DNA of 64,000 bases from Rhodobacteraceae bacterium UBA6213 (GCA_002421605.1 DISJ01000017.1:168623-232622), one strand, 5' to 3'; positions 26,824 through 35,855 are shown, counted from the first letter of the stretch. The notes: generated from the letters alone by a model not told the origin. Made by a program: numbers and translations.

Positions 26824-27908
26824 CAGAGAGCCTCCTCATGGGCGCGCTCGGCCTTGAGCGTCGCGGCGTAAGCTTTGGGATCGAGCCCCAGCACCTTCGC
26901 GGCGCTGATCTGCTCGGCATTCAGGGCCACCTCACCCGCTGGTGCGGGCGGCGTGGGCGCAATGACGCCACCACGGCCGAGGACCGGCAGCGCACCGATT
27001 TCCTTCTCGACGCGCGCGGCATCCTGCATATGCATGGCGATGTAGTGGTCGCGCAGCGGCTTCACGCCGACGTGGCCCTTCTGGATCGCGCCGTCGACGA
27101 AGGCGGTGGCCTTTTCGCGCGCCGTGGTCTCGGTGACGGCATTGAGCCGCGTGGTGACGGTGGTCAGTTCCGCCTGCAGCGCCACCACCTGCGACGCCTC
27201 GCCAGTATCGGCCTTGGCGGCCTTGCGCGCCGCTTCCAGCACCACCGCGCCGTCGCCGGTGACGCCGAACACCTGGCCGATCTCGGCCAGCTGCGACTGC
27301 AGCGCGACAGCGGGTGCCGCCGCATCCTTCGCCGCCTTGACGGCATTGACCACGGCGTCCTCGGTCGCGGCCGCATCGAGGCCGAGCGTCTCGGCCAGTC
27401 GTTCGAGCAGGGGTTTCACATCGCTCTCCTGGTTGAGCGCGGCAAGGCCGCGCAGATTGGGTCGGTTGACCAGGCTGGCGCGCAGGATCTGCGTGATCAG
27501 CCTGGAGGTGTCGTGCAGCACGACCGGGGAAATGGCCCGATAGGCGCGGTCGGCGACCAGTGCGCGCCCCGCCTCGGTCCATTCGACGCGGCCCCAGATG
27601 CCGTCGGCACGGGCCTGCATCTCGACGATCCAGCCGCGCGCGGGCGAGGGTTGCCCCAGCGGGGCGGCAAGATCGGTGGCATGGTTTTCGTCGATCGGCA
27701 GCCGGTCGACATCTGCAAAGGATGCGGCAATCAGCGCGGCGGGGTCTGTTACATGATAGGGGCCTCGTGCATCGGCGGTGCTGATCTGCCCCCCACCGCC
27801 GGGCAACAGATGCACCCAGTCAGGCGCCACCGTTGCGGCAGCGGCGTCTTGGGCGGCCATCAGGACCGGGGTGAGGGTGAGATGCTTGGTGATCATGGCG
27901 GCGATCAT
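26823..27908 (-). CDS. Phage protease/scaffold (Mu gpI-like)
   Basis: 361-aa fused prohead protease and scaffold. The N-terminal half has PDWVHLLPGGGGQISTADARGPYHV and LPIDENHATDLAAPLG (Asp-x-x-His-x-Thr/Ser region of Mu I proteins). From about residue 165 a long helical coiled coil (KAAKDAAAPAVALQSQLAE and following) forms the scaffold. In Mu the protease trims the scaffold and itself. Either ATG at 27908 or at 27896 could be the start; neither has a clear ribosome site. Confidence 0.85.
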   Translation of the reverse strand: MIAAMITKHLTLTPVLMAAQDAAAATVAPDWVHLLPGGGGQISTADARGPYHVTDPAALIAASFADVDRLPIDENHATDLAAPLGQPSPARGWIVEMQARADGIWGRVEWTEAGRALVADRAYRAISPVVLHDTSRLITQILRASLVNRPNLRGLAALNQESDVKPLLERLAETLGLDAAATEDAVVNAVKAAKDAAAPAVALQSQLAEIGQVFGVTGDGAVVLEAARKAAKADTGEASQVVALQAELTTVTTRLNAVTETTAREKATAFVDGAIQKGHVGVKPLRDHYIAMHMQDAARVEKEIGALPVLGRGGVIAPTPPAPAGEVALNAEQISAAKVLGLDPKAYAATLKAERAHEEAL

Positions 27909-28000
27909 CGCCGCCGTCCGGCTCGCGTTACATCCGCAACGGTGTGCGGAGACGTGCCAGATCGAGCCTGCTCAATGCTGCACCCACGCGGCGCGGGCGG

Positions 28001-28504
28001 TCAAGCCCCGTCGCCACCGGCAGCGAGGCGCTCGATCCACTCGTTCACCGTCGCGATGATATTGCCGCGGTCGATCTCGGACAGCCCGATGAAAGGTCGC
28101 GCCGGAATCGTGCCCCAGGGGATCGGATGACCGGCGCTGTCGGCGCCGAACGCGCCCTTTGCCGCACCGAACTGCATCACCGCGGCATAGATCGCGCCCG
28201 ACCCAACTTCGACGAAATCCGCGCCCGCCCGGTAATCGATCGTCGAATGCAACCTGCCGCTCGGGCCGAACAGGGGCCGAAAGTCGACCTTGTCGCCGCG
28301 GCGGGAATAGGCCTCGAGCGTGGTTTCCGCCTTCGGCGCCCAGGCGGCGCCTTCTGGCGAGACGCCCTGGTTGAACCTTTGCCCGGTCTCGAAGACCAGC
28401 TGCTCGCCGATTTCCTGCATCACCGGCGTCAGGTCTGACATCGAAGCCGCCAGCCGCGCCAGCATCCGGCTGACCTCGGCATCCTTGAGTTCAATGGTGA
28501 TCAT
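28001..28504 (-). CDS. Phage virion morphogenesis protein (Mu gpG-like)
   Basis: 167 aa of the gpG/phage virion morphogenesis family (tail completion or head-tail joining). The N-terminus MITIELKDAEVSRMLARLAASMSDLTPVMQEIG is followed by ETGQRFNQGVSPEGAAWAPKAETTL and RPFIGLSEIDR near the end; all are family landmarks. GAGGAA lies 8 nt before the ATG. It is preceded by a 124-nt non-coding gap with two palindromes and may start a separate transcript. Confidence 0.88.
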   Translation of the reverse strand: MITIELKDAEVSRMLARLAASMSDLTPVMQEIGEQLVFETGQRFNQGVSPEGAAWAPKAETTLEAYSRRGDKVDFRPLFGPSGRLHSTIDYRAGADFVEVGSGAIYAAVMQFGAAKGAFGADSAGHPIPWGTIPARPFIGLSEIDRGNIIATVNEWIERLAAGGDGA

Positions 28505-28558
28505 GGCTATATTTCCTCACGACAGGCGTGACACGGTAATATTCTCGCGGCCGTAGCA

Positions 28559-28600
28559 CGATCCTCGGATCGGAGCGTCATGCAGGGTTTCCGGGAAACC
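28559..28600. repeat. Two adjacent palindromes in the gpF-gpG gap
   Basis: CGATCC/GGATCG with a 2-nt loop (28559-28572) and GGTTTCC/GGAAACC with a 1-nt centre (28586-28600). They lie in the only sizeable non-coding gap (28505-28628) of the head operon. They could be an intrinsic-type terminator after gpF, activator sites for a late promoter, or both. Confidence 0.5.
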
Positions 28601-28628
28601 GGGTGCGGGGCCCCGCCGCCTGTCATTT

Positions 28629-29777
28629 TCATCCCGTGCTCAACAGCCGCCGCAGGGAGCGATCGCGGACACCTGGGTCACCGCTTAGGCGCCGGAAACT
28701 CGTTACAAACAGCCCCTGGCCAGTCTGCGTTGCTTTCACCACCAGCACATGCCCGCTGGCGGCGGGGTCCTCGAGGACGAAGATCAGGGCATGGGGCCCA
28801 TCCTGGATGACGCGCGTGGCGTCGCTGACCACCCGCTGCGCCTGCGCGTAATCGAGGATCGAAAGCTCAGCATGCCTGCGCAGCTGCTTCAGCGCGGTCT
28901 CGGCCGAGAGATCGGCCACTCGCTTTTTGGCACCGATCGCGGCCGCCTGATCGGCACTGATGCGCACCAGCGGGAAAGCGCCCAGCGGGGCACGCAGCCA
29001 TGCCCCGAATATCTCCGAGGTCAGCCAGTCCTGGATCAGGTCAATCGAAGGTTTCTCGGGCAGCGCGTCGAGTTTGCCGCGCAGCGCCAGTACCGTATCG
29101 GCCACGCTGGCACCCGGCGCATAGGCCCAACCCTTGCCGATCCCGACCGGCGCACCGGTCTTCGGGTCGATCCGGCTCCAGTTGTCAGGCAGTTCCTTTC
29201 CTGGCTTGCCGCCCACGCGTCTGGCACCATCCTGCGAACGCGCCCCGAACACCTTGCAGCCACAACCCCAGCCATTGGGTGGAAAATGCGCCGCCCAGAA
29301 CGGATGGTCCGCCTCGAGCACCACCCCATCCCACGAAAGGTGATCGAGCCGAGGATGCTCGGCACCGGAGTGCTTGTAGACCCAGAACTGAAACCCGCCC
29401 GCCACCAGTTGCGCATGCCGCCCCGCCGCGTAGGAAGTCGCCATGTTGGTGCGATAGATCACCCGCGTGCGCCAGGCCTCGCCCTTCGCCGTACCCTCGC
29501 CGGTCCAGCCGTGCCATCCGTGACGCTCGACGATCCCGCGAAAATCCTGCCGGAAGCTCTCGAGGCTGGTGCCCTCGGCAATCGCCCGATCGACCGCCAG
29601 CCCGAGGTCGGCCAGCAGGTCGGCTTTCATCGCCCCCGCCACCATGAAGGCGCGGTCGTGTTCGGATTGCCAGAGATCGTCCCAGCGCGCGGTGGGTGCC
29701 AGCGTGCCGAGCCGCAGCCGAAAGGCCGCAAGTTGTTCGGCAAACGGGCGACGAAAACCGGTGGCGAGGTCAGGCAC
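28629..29777 (-). CDS. Phage head morphogenesis protein (Mu gpF-like)
   Basis: 382-aa minor head protein of the SPP1 gp7/Mu gpF family. It has the conserved region YRTNMATSYAAGRHAQL near residue 130, then HPRLDHLSWDGVVLEADHPFW and FPPNGWGCGCKV, the family hallmark. The GTG at 29777 is chosen as start because AGGA precedes it and it overlaps the portal stop (GTGCCTGA). The C-terminal 120 residues look like a nuclease- or barnase-toxin-like fold (FVLEDPAASGHVLVVKATQT), an extension worth noting. Confidence 0.85.
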   Translation of the reverse strand: MPDLATGFRRPFAEQLAAFRLRLGTLAPTARWDDLWQSEHDRAFMVAGAMKADLLADLGLAVDRAIAEGTSLESFRQDFRGIVERHGWHGWTGEGTAKGEAWRTRVIYRTNMATSYAAGRHAQLVAGGFQFWVYKHSGAEHPRLDHLSWDGVVLEADHPFWAAHFPPNGWGCGCKVFGARSQDGARRVGGKPGKELPDNWSRIDPKTGAPVGIGKGWAYAPGASVADTVLALRGKLDALPEKPSIDLIQDWLTSEIFGAWLRAPLGAFPLVRISADQAAAIGAKKRVADLSAETALKQLRRHAELSILDYAQAQRVVSDATRVIQDGPHALIFVLEDPAASGHVLVVKATQTGQGLFVTSFRRLSGDPGVRDRSLRRLLSTG

Positions 29778-31413
29778 GGTCCTGCTCCACCGCAATCCGC
29801 CCGGCCGCCTGCGCAAGGATCATCCCCTCTGCCAGGCGATCAGCGAGGGCGGTCGCGTCGAGCGCGGGAAACCCGGCACGCAGCATCTCGGCGAATTCCT
29901 CGAGCGAGCCCGCGGCCGCCAGCATCGCCTCGATCTTGCCGAGCATTGCCACCATCGCAGGGGCAGCCTCGTCGGCCAGTTGATCGGCCAGAACCGCCTC
30001 GGGCGAAGAAGGCTCAGAAATCGCCGCTGAGGCGCCCTCAGCGTTGAGCGCCGCCCTCATACCCGGAAGGGCGTCACCCCGTTTAATTTCGCCTGAAACC
30101 CGTTTAATCTCCCGATCCGGCCCCGCAGTCTCGGGTGCAGGCGGCTCGGGCGGAGTGTCGGGCGCCTTTTGCCCCAAAATCTCGTCGTCCTTGCCCGGTT
30201 CCGAGAGCTTCAGGCGGTCGCGCACCTCGCTTGCCCCGACCCGCATGCCGAGCGGCACCAGGATGCCAAGCGCTTTCACCAGTCCGTCGATGTCCTCGAC
30301 CTCGGGTCGGGCGATCACCAGGCGCGGGTAGCGCTTCTGCGGCCCGAACTCGAGATCGATCCAGGGCCGGATCAGGTCGCGGTTGAGAATGGCCGACAAT
30401 GCCTTGGCGTCTGCGCGCTCGATATCCTCCTGCACCTCGCGGTGCTCCTGCCCGACGGCGTGCCCACCGGCGATGGCGTCGGTGGTGGCGGTCTGCCCCA
30501 GCACCGCCTTCGAGATCTGCTGGTCGAGCCAGTCGGCGCGCTCGCGGTAGAGCGCCGAGCTGGCGCCGACCGTCTTCGACTCGATGAAATCGATCGCCAT
30601 CGATTCCGGGATAATCGCGGCACAGTCGCCCGCGATCTGGCTGACCGCACGAAACAGCGTGTCCTTGTCGGCCTCCGAGGCGCCGGCACCATATTTTCCG
30701 ACGCGCAGCGGTTGCCCGAAGGTCTGCGTGAAGATCGCCCAGTCGCGCTGCGTGTAGGCCTTGAACATCCAGCCCCAGGCGGCGACGCGGGCAAGGCCCG
30801 AGCGCAAAGCCAGCCCCGACTTCGCCTTGACCGCGGCGAAGACGAACTTGAACGGGTCGAGCGGCTTTTCCTGCCCCGAGGCGTCGAGCATCAAGGGGGT
30901 CGAGAGCGTGATGCGGTCGAAGCGGAACCAGCGCGGATCGCGCCATTCAAGCCGCGCCGGGCGCCACTGGCCTTCCGAGGTGTCCCAGATGATCTCGGTG
31001 AAGGAATAGCCCTTACCGATGCAGTCGAGGATGTCGAAGAGTTCCTCGGTCAGCTCGTCGCGGGTCAGCCATTCGCGCACCATGTCGGCCTTGGCAACAT
31101 CGGCGGCATCATCGCTCGCCGCCTCGACCGTGATGTCGATCTGGCTGACCGAGCGCTTGCGGGTGCCAAGCACGCCCAGATAGTGCGGGTCGCGTTCCTC
31201 GACGGTTTCGGCGAGTTCCAGATAGCGCAACGGGTCGCCCTGATCGGCCTCGCGCAGGATATGCGCCAGCCGCACCGGGTTGAGCCCGTCGGCCGGATAG
31301 CCGGTGATCGGCGTGCGCACACCGCCAACCGTGGCGGCCGCAACCTCCTCCTTCAGCACCGAGCGCAAGATCGGGCGGCCCCAGCGGTCGAGCAGGGTCG
31401 GGTTGCGGGCCAT
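29770..31413 (-). CDS. Portal protein (Mu gp29-like, DUF935)
   Basis: 547-aa dodecameric portal through which DNA is packaged. The start MARNPTLLDRWGRPILRSVLKEE and the segments HILREADQGDPLRYLELAETVEERDPHYLGVLGTRK and VRSKxGW-type AWGWMFKAYTQRDWAIFTQTFG are DUF935 landmarks. The ATG at 31413 shares one base with the terminase stop (TGATG). The C-terminal 100 residues are acidic and Ala-rich. High confidence. Confidence 0.92.
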   Translation of the reverse strand: MARNPTLLDRWGRPILRSVLKEEVAAATVGGVRTPITGYPADGLNPVRLAHILREADQGDPLRYLELAETVEERDPHYLGVLGTRKRSVSQIDITVEAASDDAADVAKADMVREWLTRDELTEELFDILDCIGKGYSFTEIIWDTSEGQWRPARLEWRDPRWFRFDRITLSTPLMLDASGQEKPLDPFKFVFAAVKAKSGLALRSGLARVAAWGWMFKAYTQRDWAIFTQTFGQPLRVGKYGAGASEADKDTLFRAVSQIAGDCAAIIPESMAIDFIESKTVGASSALYRERADWLDQQISKAVLGQTATTDAIAGGHAVGQEHREVQEDIERADAKALSAILNRDLIRPWIDLEFGPQKRYPRLVIARPEVEDIDGLVKALGILVPLGMRVGASEVRDRLKLSEPGKDDEILGQKAPDTPPEPPAPETAGPDREIKRVSGEIKRGDALPGMRAALNAEGASAAISEPSSPEAVLADQLADEAAPAMVAMLGKIEAMLAAAGSLEEFAEMLRAGFPALDATALADRLAEGMILAQAAGRIAVEQDRA

Positions 31414-33080
31414 CAGAAGCCTCCTCTCAAGCGCGCGCCAAGCGGTGGGCGCCACCAGTGGTCCTCGCGCCGCGCGTCATCCGCATCGGTGCTGTCATTG
31501 TCTGTTCGGGCGGCGGGCTGAGCGGCGCGGTAGCCGTATTCGACCCAGCGCATCCGGCTCGCAAAATGCGCCAGCGCCAGCGCGATGGCATAGTCACCGT
31601 GGCGCTTCTTGCCAGTCTCGCCTTCGCGCAACTGCGGCACCCGGGCGATGCCCCGGATCAGCTTGATCGCGCGCAGATCGGAAAGGTGCTCGGCGTCGGC
31701 GCCGATGGCGATCATGTCGTCCTCGAACGCTGCCTTCAGCGGCGGCATCTGCAGGCGGTACCATTCCTCGGTGAACTTCACCGCCATGATCGCGCCCGAG
31801 CCTTCCGGATCGGTGCGCAGGCCAAAGCGGCGGCCCATGTCTTCGGCCAGTGTCCAACCCATGCCGGTGGCGTCGAACGCGGCCCCGACCAGACGGGTGC
31901 GCACGTGTTCGAGCACCGATCCGACGATCATTTTCTGCTCGTCGCCGGGCACATTGCGCATCTCGATCGAGAGCGCCTCGCGCCGTTTAAGGCGCTGTTC
32001 AATGGCCAGTAACGACAGCGTTGAAAGGTCGGCAACGCGGCCGAAGTCAAAGCCCGCCGCGTATTGCGCGGTCAGATCGAGCGCGGCAACTGCATCCGCC
32101 AGATCCTTGATGAATGGGGCAAGCAGCACCGCCTGATCAAGCTTCGAGCGGTAGAGATAGTCGCCCGGCAGCTCGAGCCGCAGCACCGGCGCCGCGGCGG
32201 TCATCCGCGCCTCGATCAGCGGCGCGGGCAGCCAGGCGCCAGAGCTCATCGAGGGGATGCAGAACAGCTCTTCGTCGGCGCCGTCGCCGTAGAAGTCGAT
32301 GATCTCTTTCCGCCATCTGGCCTCTGCCTCGGGCGACCAGTCCTTGCCGGTCACGAGGCAGATGCGCTGGTAAAGCCCGTCGCGCAGCGCGTCGTCGAAA
32401 TCGATGCGCACGTGCTTGTGCGGGGCGCGGCCCGCCAGGATGTCCTGAACCGACTGGTTGAACGGATTGTCGGCACCGTTATGGGTCGAGCAGACAACCA
32501 CCTGCCCGCCCCACATCAGGAACGCCAGCGCCGCCTTCAGGAGCTCGGCCAGGCTGTCGACGAAAGCCGCCTCGTCGATGATCACCACGCCCTGCTTGCC
32601 GCGCAACCCGCGCGGGGCCGAGGACAGCGCGAGGATCTCGAAGCCCGAGGCAAAGCGGATGCGGAATGCCTGGATGTGCTTGGTGTCGCTCGGGTCGGCC
32701 GGGTTCGCATCCTCGAACAAGAGCTCGTCGGCGTCCATCGCCGCCATCGAGAAGGCGCGGGCCCACATCGCGCAGGCGTCGATGAACTCGCGCGTCATCT
32801 CCTGGCTGTAGGAGATATACATCGCATCCATGCCGCCGGCCGATTTCTCGCGCCCGGCGCGCAGTACCGCATAGGCCGCCAGCCCCCAGGTCAGCCCGAC
32901 GCGGCGGCTCTTTTCGACAAAGAGCACGCGGCAGGCGGTCGATTCGAGCAGGCTGACAGTGCGCGCCTGATAGGGCAGCAGCACCTTCGGCAGCCCGACC
33001 TCTGCAATCACGCCGGGCATCGCCTCGGTTGCGGCGCGGCGCTGGCGCTCCCATTCGGCGGCGGAAATCGGCGCGGTCAT
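31413..33080 (-). CDS. Terminase large subunit (Mu gp28-like)
   Basis: 555-aa DNA-packaging motor. The ATPase part has a Walker A-like EKSRRVGLTWG (residues 57-67), Walker B VVIIDE (165-170) and the coupling motif CSTHNGADNPF shortly after. The RNase H-like nuclease starts around residue 355 with GFDFGRVADLSTL. Packaging in Mu relatives is headful from pac near the left end, cutting into host DNA. Overlaps the small terminase candidate by 4 nt. Confidence 0.92.
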   Translation of the reverse strand: MTAPISAAEWERQRRAATEAMPGVIAEVGLPKVLLPYQARTVSLLESTACRVLFVEKSRRVGLTWGLAAYAVLRAGREKSAGGMDAMYISYSQEMTREFIDACAMWARAFSMAAMDADELLFEDANPADPSDTKHIQAFRIRFASGFEILALSSAPRGLRGKQGVVIIDEAAFVDSLAELLKAALAFLMWGGQVVVCSTHNGADNPFNQSVQDILAGRAPHKHVRIDFDDALRDGLYQRICLVTGKDWSPEAEARWRKEIIDFYGDGADEELFCIPSMSSGAWLPAPLIEARMTAAAPVLRLELPGDYLYRSKLDQAVLLAPFIKDLADAVAALDLTAQYAAGFDFGRVADLSTLSLLAIEQRLKRREALSIEMRNVPGDEQKMIVGSVLEHVRTRLVGAAFDATGMGWTLAEDMGRRFGLRTDPEGSGAIMAVKFTEEWYRLQMPPLKAAFEDDMIAIGADAEHLSDLRAIKLIRGIARVPQLREGETGKKRHGDYAIALALAHFASRMRWVEYGYRAAQPAARTDNDSTDADDARREDHWWRPPLGARLRGGF

Positions 33081-33679
33081 CCCGCCACCCCCAGGATCTG
33101 CGCCTTGATGGCTTCGGCGGTTTCCACCGTCAGGCCTTTGGCGCGCGCCACCGTCTCGACCGCCGCGCCGATGCGGCTCTCGAATTCCTTCTCTACCTTT
33201 CGGCGCCGGTCGGTCGAAATGCTCTGCGCCTGCGCTGCCGACTTGAACGCGCTCGCGAGCAACATCGCGTCTTTCGGCTCGATCCCATCGGCACCATCGC
33301 CCAGCATGTGCAGCACCAGTGCCTTAATGGTTTCGGCAGTCATGATGGTTAGATCGTCGCTGTCCTTGGCGTCGAAACTGGCCGACAGCGCCGAGACGAT
33401 CTGGCGGGTCTCGTCGAGCCGCCGCGTCAGACGCGCCAGCCGGATCGAGTAGCGGTTGAAGCTCGAAAACGCCGGGATCGCGAACTCGAGCTCGCCCCGG
33501 TGCTCGCTCATCAGCGCTTCGCACTTGCCGACGAACTCGGCGTAGATGTCAGTCTGCGTGCGCTCGCGCAGGCCCAGCTCGGCCGCGGCCCAGCTGATGA
33601 TGCCGTCGGCCTCGGGCGGCATCAGATCGATCGCCGAAAGGCGTCCGCGGGTCACCTTGTCCGGTGCGGCTTTGCCCAT
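33077..33679 (-). CDS. Mu gp27-like protein (DUF3486), small terminase candidate
   Basis: 200 aa. The region starting VTRGRLSAIDLMPPEADGIISWAAAELGLRERTQTDIYAEF is a helix-turn-helix-containing DUF3486 landmark, followed by long helices. By position before the large terminase it is the probable DNA-recognition subunit. The ATG at 33679 has GGTGA upstream and follows the gp26-like stop by 1 nt; a longer start at 33724 would overlap that gene. Confidence 0.85.
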   Translation of the reverse strand: MGKAAPDKVTRGRLSAIDLMPPEADGIISWAAAELGLRERTQTDIYAEFVGKCEALMSEHRGELEFAIPAFSSFNRYSIRLARLTRRLDETRQIVSALSASFDAKDSDDLTIMTAETIKALVLHMLGDGADGIEPKDAMLLASAFKSAAQAQSISTDRRRKVEKEFESRIGAAVETVARAKGLTVETAEAIKAQILGVAG

Positions 33680-33680
33680 G

Positions 33681-33983
33681 TCATTCACCGCCGCGGCTGG
33701 GTCGCGAGATGCCTTCGATGGCAATGGCGCGGCGCAGATGGCGCGCGCCCTTTTCGGTGAGGGTGGCGATTACCACCGAGCCCGGCTTGGTCAGCGTCAC
33801 GGCGCCCATTTCAGCGAGCCAGTCAAGCTCGCCATGCACCCACTCACGCTCGCGGTCGATGCCGCCATAGGCAAAGATCGCCGCCGTCAGCTGCCCCGAA
33901 TGCAGCCGTTCATCGGTCTGTTTTGCCAGTTCCTTGAGGATGATCAGCCGGGCGTCTTCCCGGATGCGCTGCGCCATGTCCAT
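33681..33983 (-). CDS. Mu gp26-like winged-helix protein
   Basis: 100 aa, winged-helix-like: REDARLIILKELAKQTDERLHSGQLTAAI, then DREREWVHGELDWLAEMGAVTL and a wing SVVIATLTEKGARHLRRA. It matches the small ArsR-like gp26 proteins found between gp25 and gp27 in Mu-like phages. The start at 33983 follows the previous stop by 1 nt. Role in packaging or regulation unknown. Confidence 0.8.
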   Translation of the reverse strand: MDMAQRIREDARLIILKELAKQTDERLHSGQLTAAIFAYGGIDREREWVHGELDWLAEMGAVTLTKPGSVVIATLTEKGARHLRRAIAIEGISRPSRGGE

Positions 33984-33984
33984 G

Positions 33985-34329
33985 TCACTTCCGCCCCTGC
34001 TCGATAAGCACTTCCTGCATGCGCTCGGCAATCGCCGCGACCGGCTTCAGCCTTTCATCCAGCCGGTCGATGTGGCCCTCCATGCGCGCCAGAGACAATT
34101 CGAGCCGGTGCATCATGTTCTGGTCCGGCATCTGGCCGATCTTGTCGGCGATCCGCGTCACCTCGCGCCCCAGTCCTTCGACCAGGTGCTCAAGGTCGGA
34201 AATACGCCGCGCGTTCTGCTTCGAGCCCGAGTTGACCAGGTTCCAGACCGTGGTGCCAAACGATAAAAGCGTCGAGAGCCCGACCACCCAGACGATCAGC
34301 GGCGCGATGTTCAATTCCGAACCCGTCAC
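33985..34329 (-). CDS. Mu gp25-like DUF2730 membrane/coiled-coil protein
   Basis: 114 aa with one N-terminal membrane helix (NIAPLIVWVVGLSTLLSFGTTVW) and a heptad-rich C-terminal coiled coil (residues 35-105). This is DUF2730, commonly next to holin and terminase genes in Mu-like phages and likely a lysis accessory or spanin-like component. The start is GTG at 34329 overlapping the holin stop (GTGA). Confidence 0.8.
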   Translation of the reverse strand: MTGSELNIAPLIVWVVGLSTLLSFGTTVWNLVNSGSKQNARRISDLEHLVEGLGREVTRIADKIGQMPDQNMMHRLELSLARMEGHIDRLDERLKPVAAIAERMQEVLIEQGRK

Positions 34330-34844
34330 TCCTTGGCCCCCCAGCGGGTGGCGACGAAGTCCTTGACCGTGTGCCCGCCCATGTAGAGGCCCATGTAAAC
34401 CGCGTTCAGCTGGAAAAGCGTGCCGAGGTCGGTCTGCGGTAGGGCGATCTTCCAGTAGGCATTGGCGACATGAAGGATCACGATGTTCCAGAACCACAGG
34501 AACCCGAAGCCCCACATCGCCGCCGGGCGCCAGGCCCAGCTGAGGAAGTGCTCGGAACTGGTTTCGGCCCGCGCCAGCGCGAACTGCGCCTCGACCCCGG
34601 CCGCGTAGAGCGCGATCAGTTCGGGCGTCATCTTTTCGACTTCGCGCATCGCGTCGATCACGCGCGGCGGGTTTGCCTCGGCCAGAGCGTTCAGCTCGGC
34701 AGGTGCCACACCGGCGCGCTCGGCAAGCGCGCCGATCACGTCGGTGGCCAGTTCGGCGGATCCGGCGCCGATCTTGCGGGCCAGCACCTTTTCGATCAGC
34801 GGCACACCGATCTGCACGGCAAGCGAAATCAGGGCGGAATACAT
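34326..34844 (-). CDS. 3-TM holin (GTA/phage type)
   Basis: 172 aa. The N-terminal half is soluble-like (SLAVQIGVPLIEKVLARKIGAG, ALAERAGV). Then WRPAAMWGFGFLWFWNIVILHVANAYW and TLFQLNAVYMGLYMGGHTVKDF give the membrane segments. This is the pattern of the three-TM GTA-type holin family. Expected to permeabilise the inner membrane for the endolysin encoded just upstream (2-nt gap). Confidence 0.85.
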   Translation of the reverse strand: MYSALISLAVQIGVPLIEKVLARKIGAGSAELATDVIGALAERAGVAPAELNALAEANPPRVIDAMREVEKMTPELIALYAAGVEAQFALARAETSSEHFLSWAWRPAAMWGFGFLWFWNIVILHVANAYWKIALPQTDLGTLFQLNAVYMGLYMGGHTVKDFVATRWGAKE

Positions 34845-34846
34845 GG

Positions 34847-35755
34847 TCAGAAACTCCTCAGGATGGCCGCGAGCCGCGGCATCTTTCGTTGCACGCGCGC
34901 GGCCAGCGCATCGCGATAGGTAAAGGCGAGCCAGGCGAGCCAGAGCGCGCCGATCGCCAACACGGCCCAGCCGAGCCAGGGCGGCAGCTCCGCCGGGTCG
35001 GCAACCGCATCGGTGGCGGCGACCGCGCCACCGCCGCCGGTGGTGGTGCTTGCAGCCGCGGCCTTCGTGCGGGCGTCGAGCGCGCGCTGCAGCGTCGACA
35101 GCGTGGCCTTGCCGATCACGCCATCAACCGTCAGGTCGTAGTCGCGCTGGAATGCCTCCACACCCGCGCGCAGAATGCCGGTGGTGCCAGGCGCGCCGCT
35201 CACGGCATAGCCGAGCGACGTCAGCCCCTCGCGGATGCGCTGCACCTCGACGGCATCGACCATGATCGCGAACCCGGCAAAGATGCCGCGTGCGGCGGGT
35301 GGCGGGTTGGCGGTGTAGATGCCCTCGGCGATCAGCAGGTATTCTTCCTCGCGCCGCCGCTCGAGGCCCGGGAACACTTTCCCGCCCGCCTTGTTCCAGA
35401 GCTTGATCGCGACGCGCATGCCCGGCAAATCGTGCGCGCGCCACTTGCCCACCCAGCTCGCGCGGCCGATGGCGCCGGTGTTGAAATGAAACGACACGCC
35501 GCCGTCGAATTCGTGCTGCGCAGCACCCGGCATCGCTGTCGCCACGCCGGGCTCGTAATTCCGCGCAAGCGCCAGCTTCAATAGCTCGCGCGCGCGCTCG
35601 CGCGTAAGCACCATGCCCGCCACCGGCTTGATCACGCCCGAAGCCGCCGTCAGGCCCGCGCCGATCGTCCAGATCCCGACAGGGTCGCGATAGGCCTTCA
35701 GGACTACGTTTTCCTGACGCTCGTTGAAGGCAATTCCCTTCTCGCTGGTCTGCAT
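34847..35755 (-). CDS. Endolysin: GH24 lysozyme with peptidoglycan-binding domain and C-terminal membrane helix
   Basis: 302-aa peptidoglycan hydrolase. T4-lysozyme-type catalytic residues are spaced correctly: Glu15, Asp24 and Thr30 (AYRDPVGIWTIGAG). A peptidoglycan-binding domain follows (residues 170-225: QRIREGLTSLGYAV, FQRDYDLTVDGVIGKATL). After an Ala/Thr/Gly-rich linker there is a C-terminal membrane helix (LGWAVLAIGALWLAWLAF) and a basic tail. The ATG at 35755 has GGAGGG upstream; a longer start at 35821 lacks one. A C-terminal anchor is unlike the N-terminal SAR anchors of P1 or phage 21. Confidence 0.88.
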   Translation of the reverse strand: MQTSEKGIAFNERQENVVLKAYRDPVGIWTIGAGLTAASGVIKPVAGMVLTRERARELLKLALARNYEPGVATAMPGAAQHEFDGGVSFHFNTGAIGRASWVGKWRAHDLPGMRVAIKLWNKAGGKVFPGLERRREEEYLLIAEGIYTANPPPAARGIFAGFAIMVDAVEVQRIREGLTSLGYAVSGAPGTTGILRAGVEAFQRDYDLTVDGVIGKATLSTLQRALDARTKAAAASTTTGGGGAVAATDAVADPAELPPWLGWAVLAIGALWLAWLAFTYRDALAARVQRKMPRLAAILRSF

Positions 35756-35855
35756 CTGGCCCTCCGGGAAAGAGGGCAAATCGGCCCTCGCTGACGGTGC
35801 CAGCATGGCCGCGGGCGGCACATGAAAACACCCGCAAGGGCTTGCGGTGTCAGGG

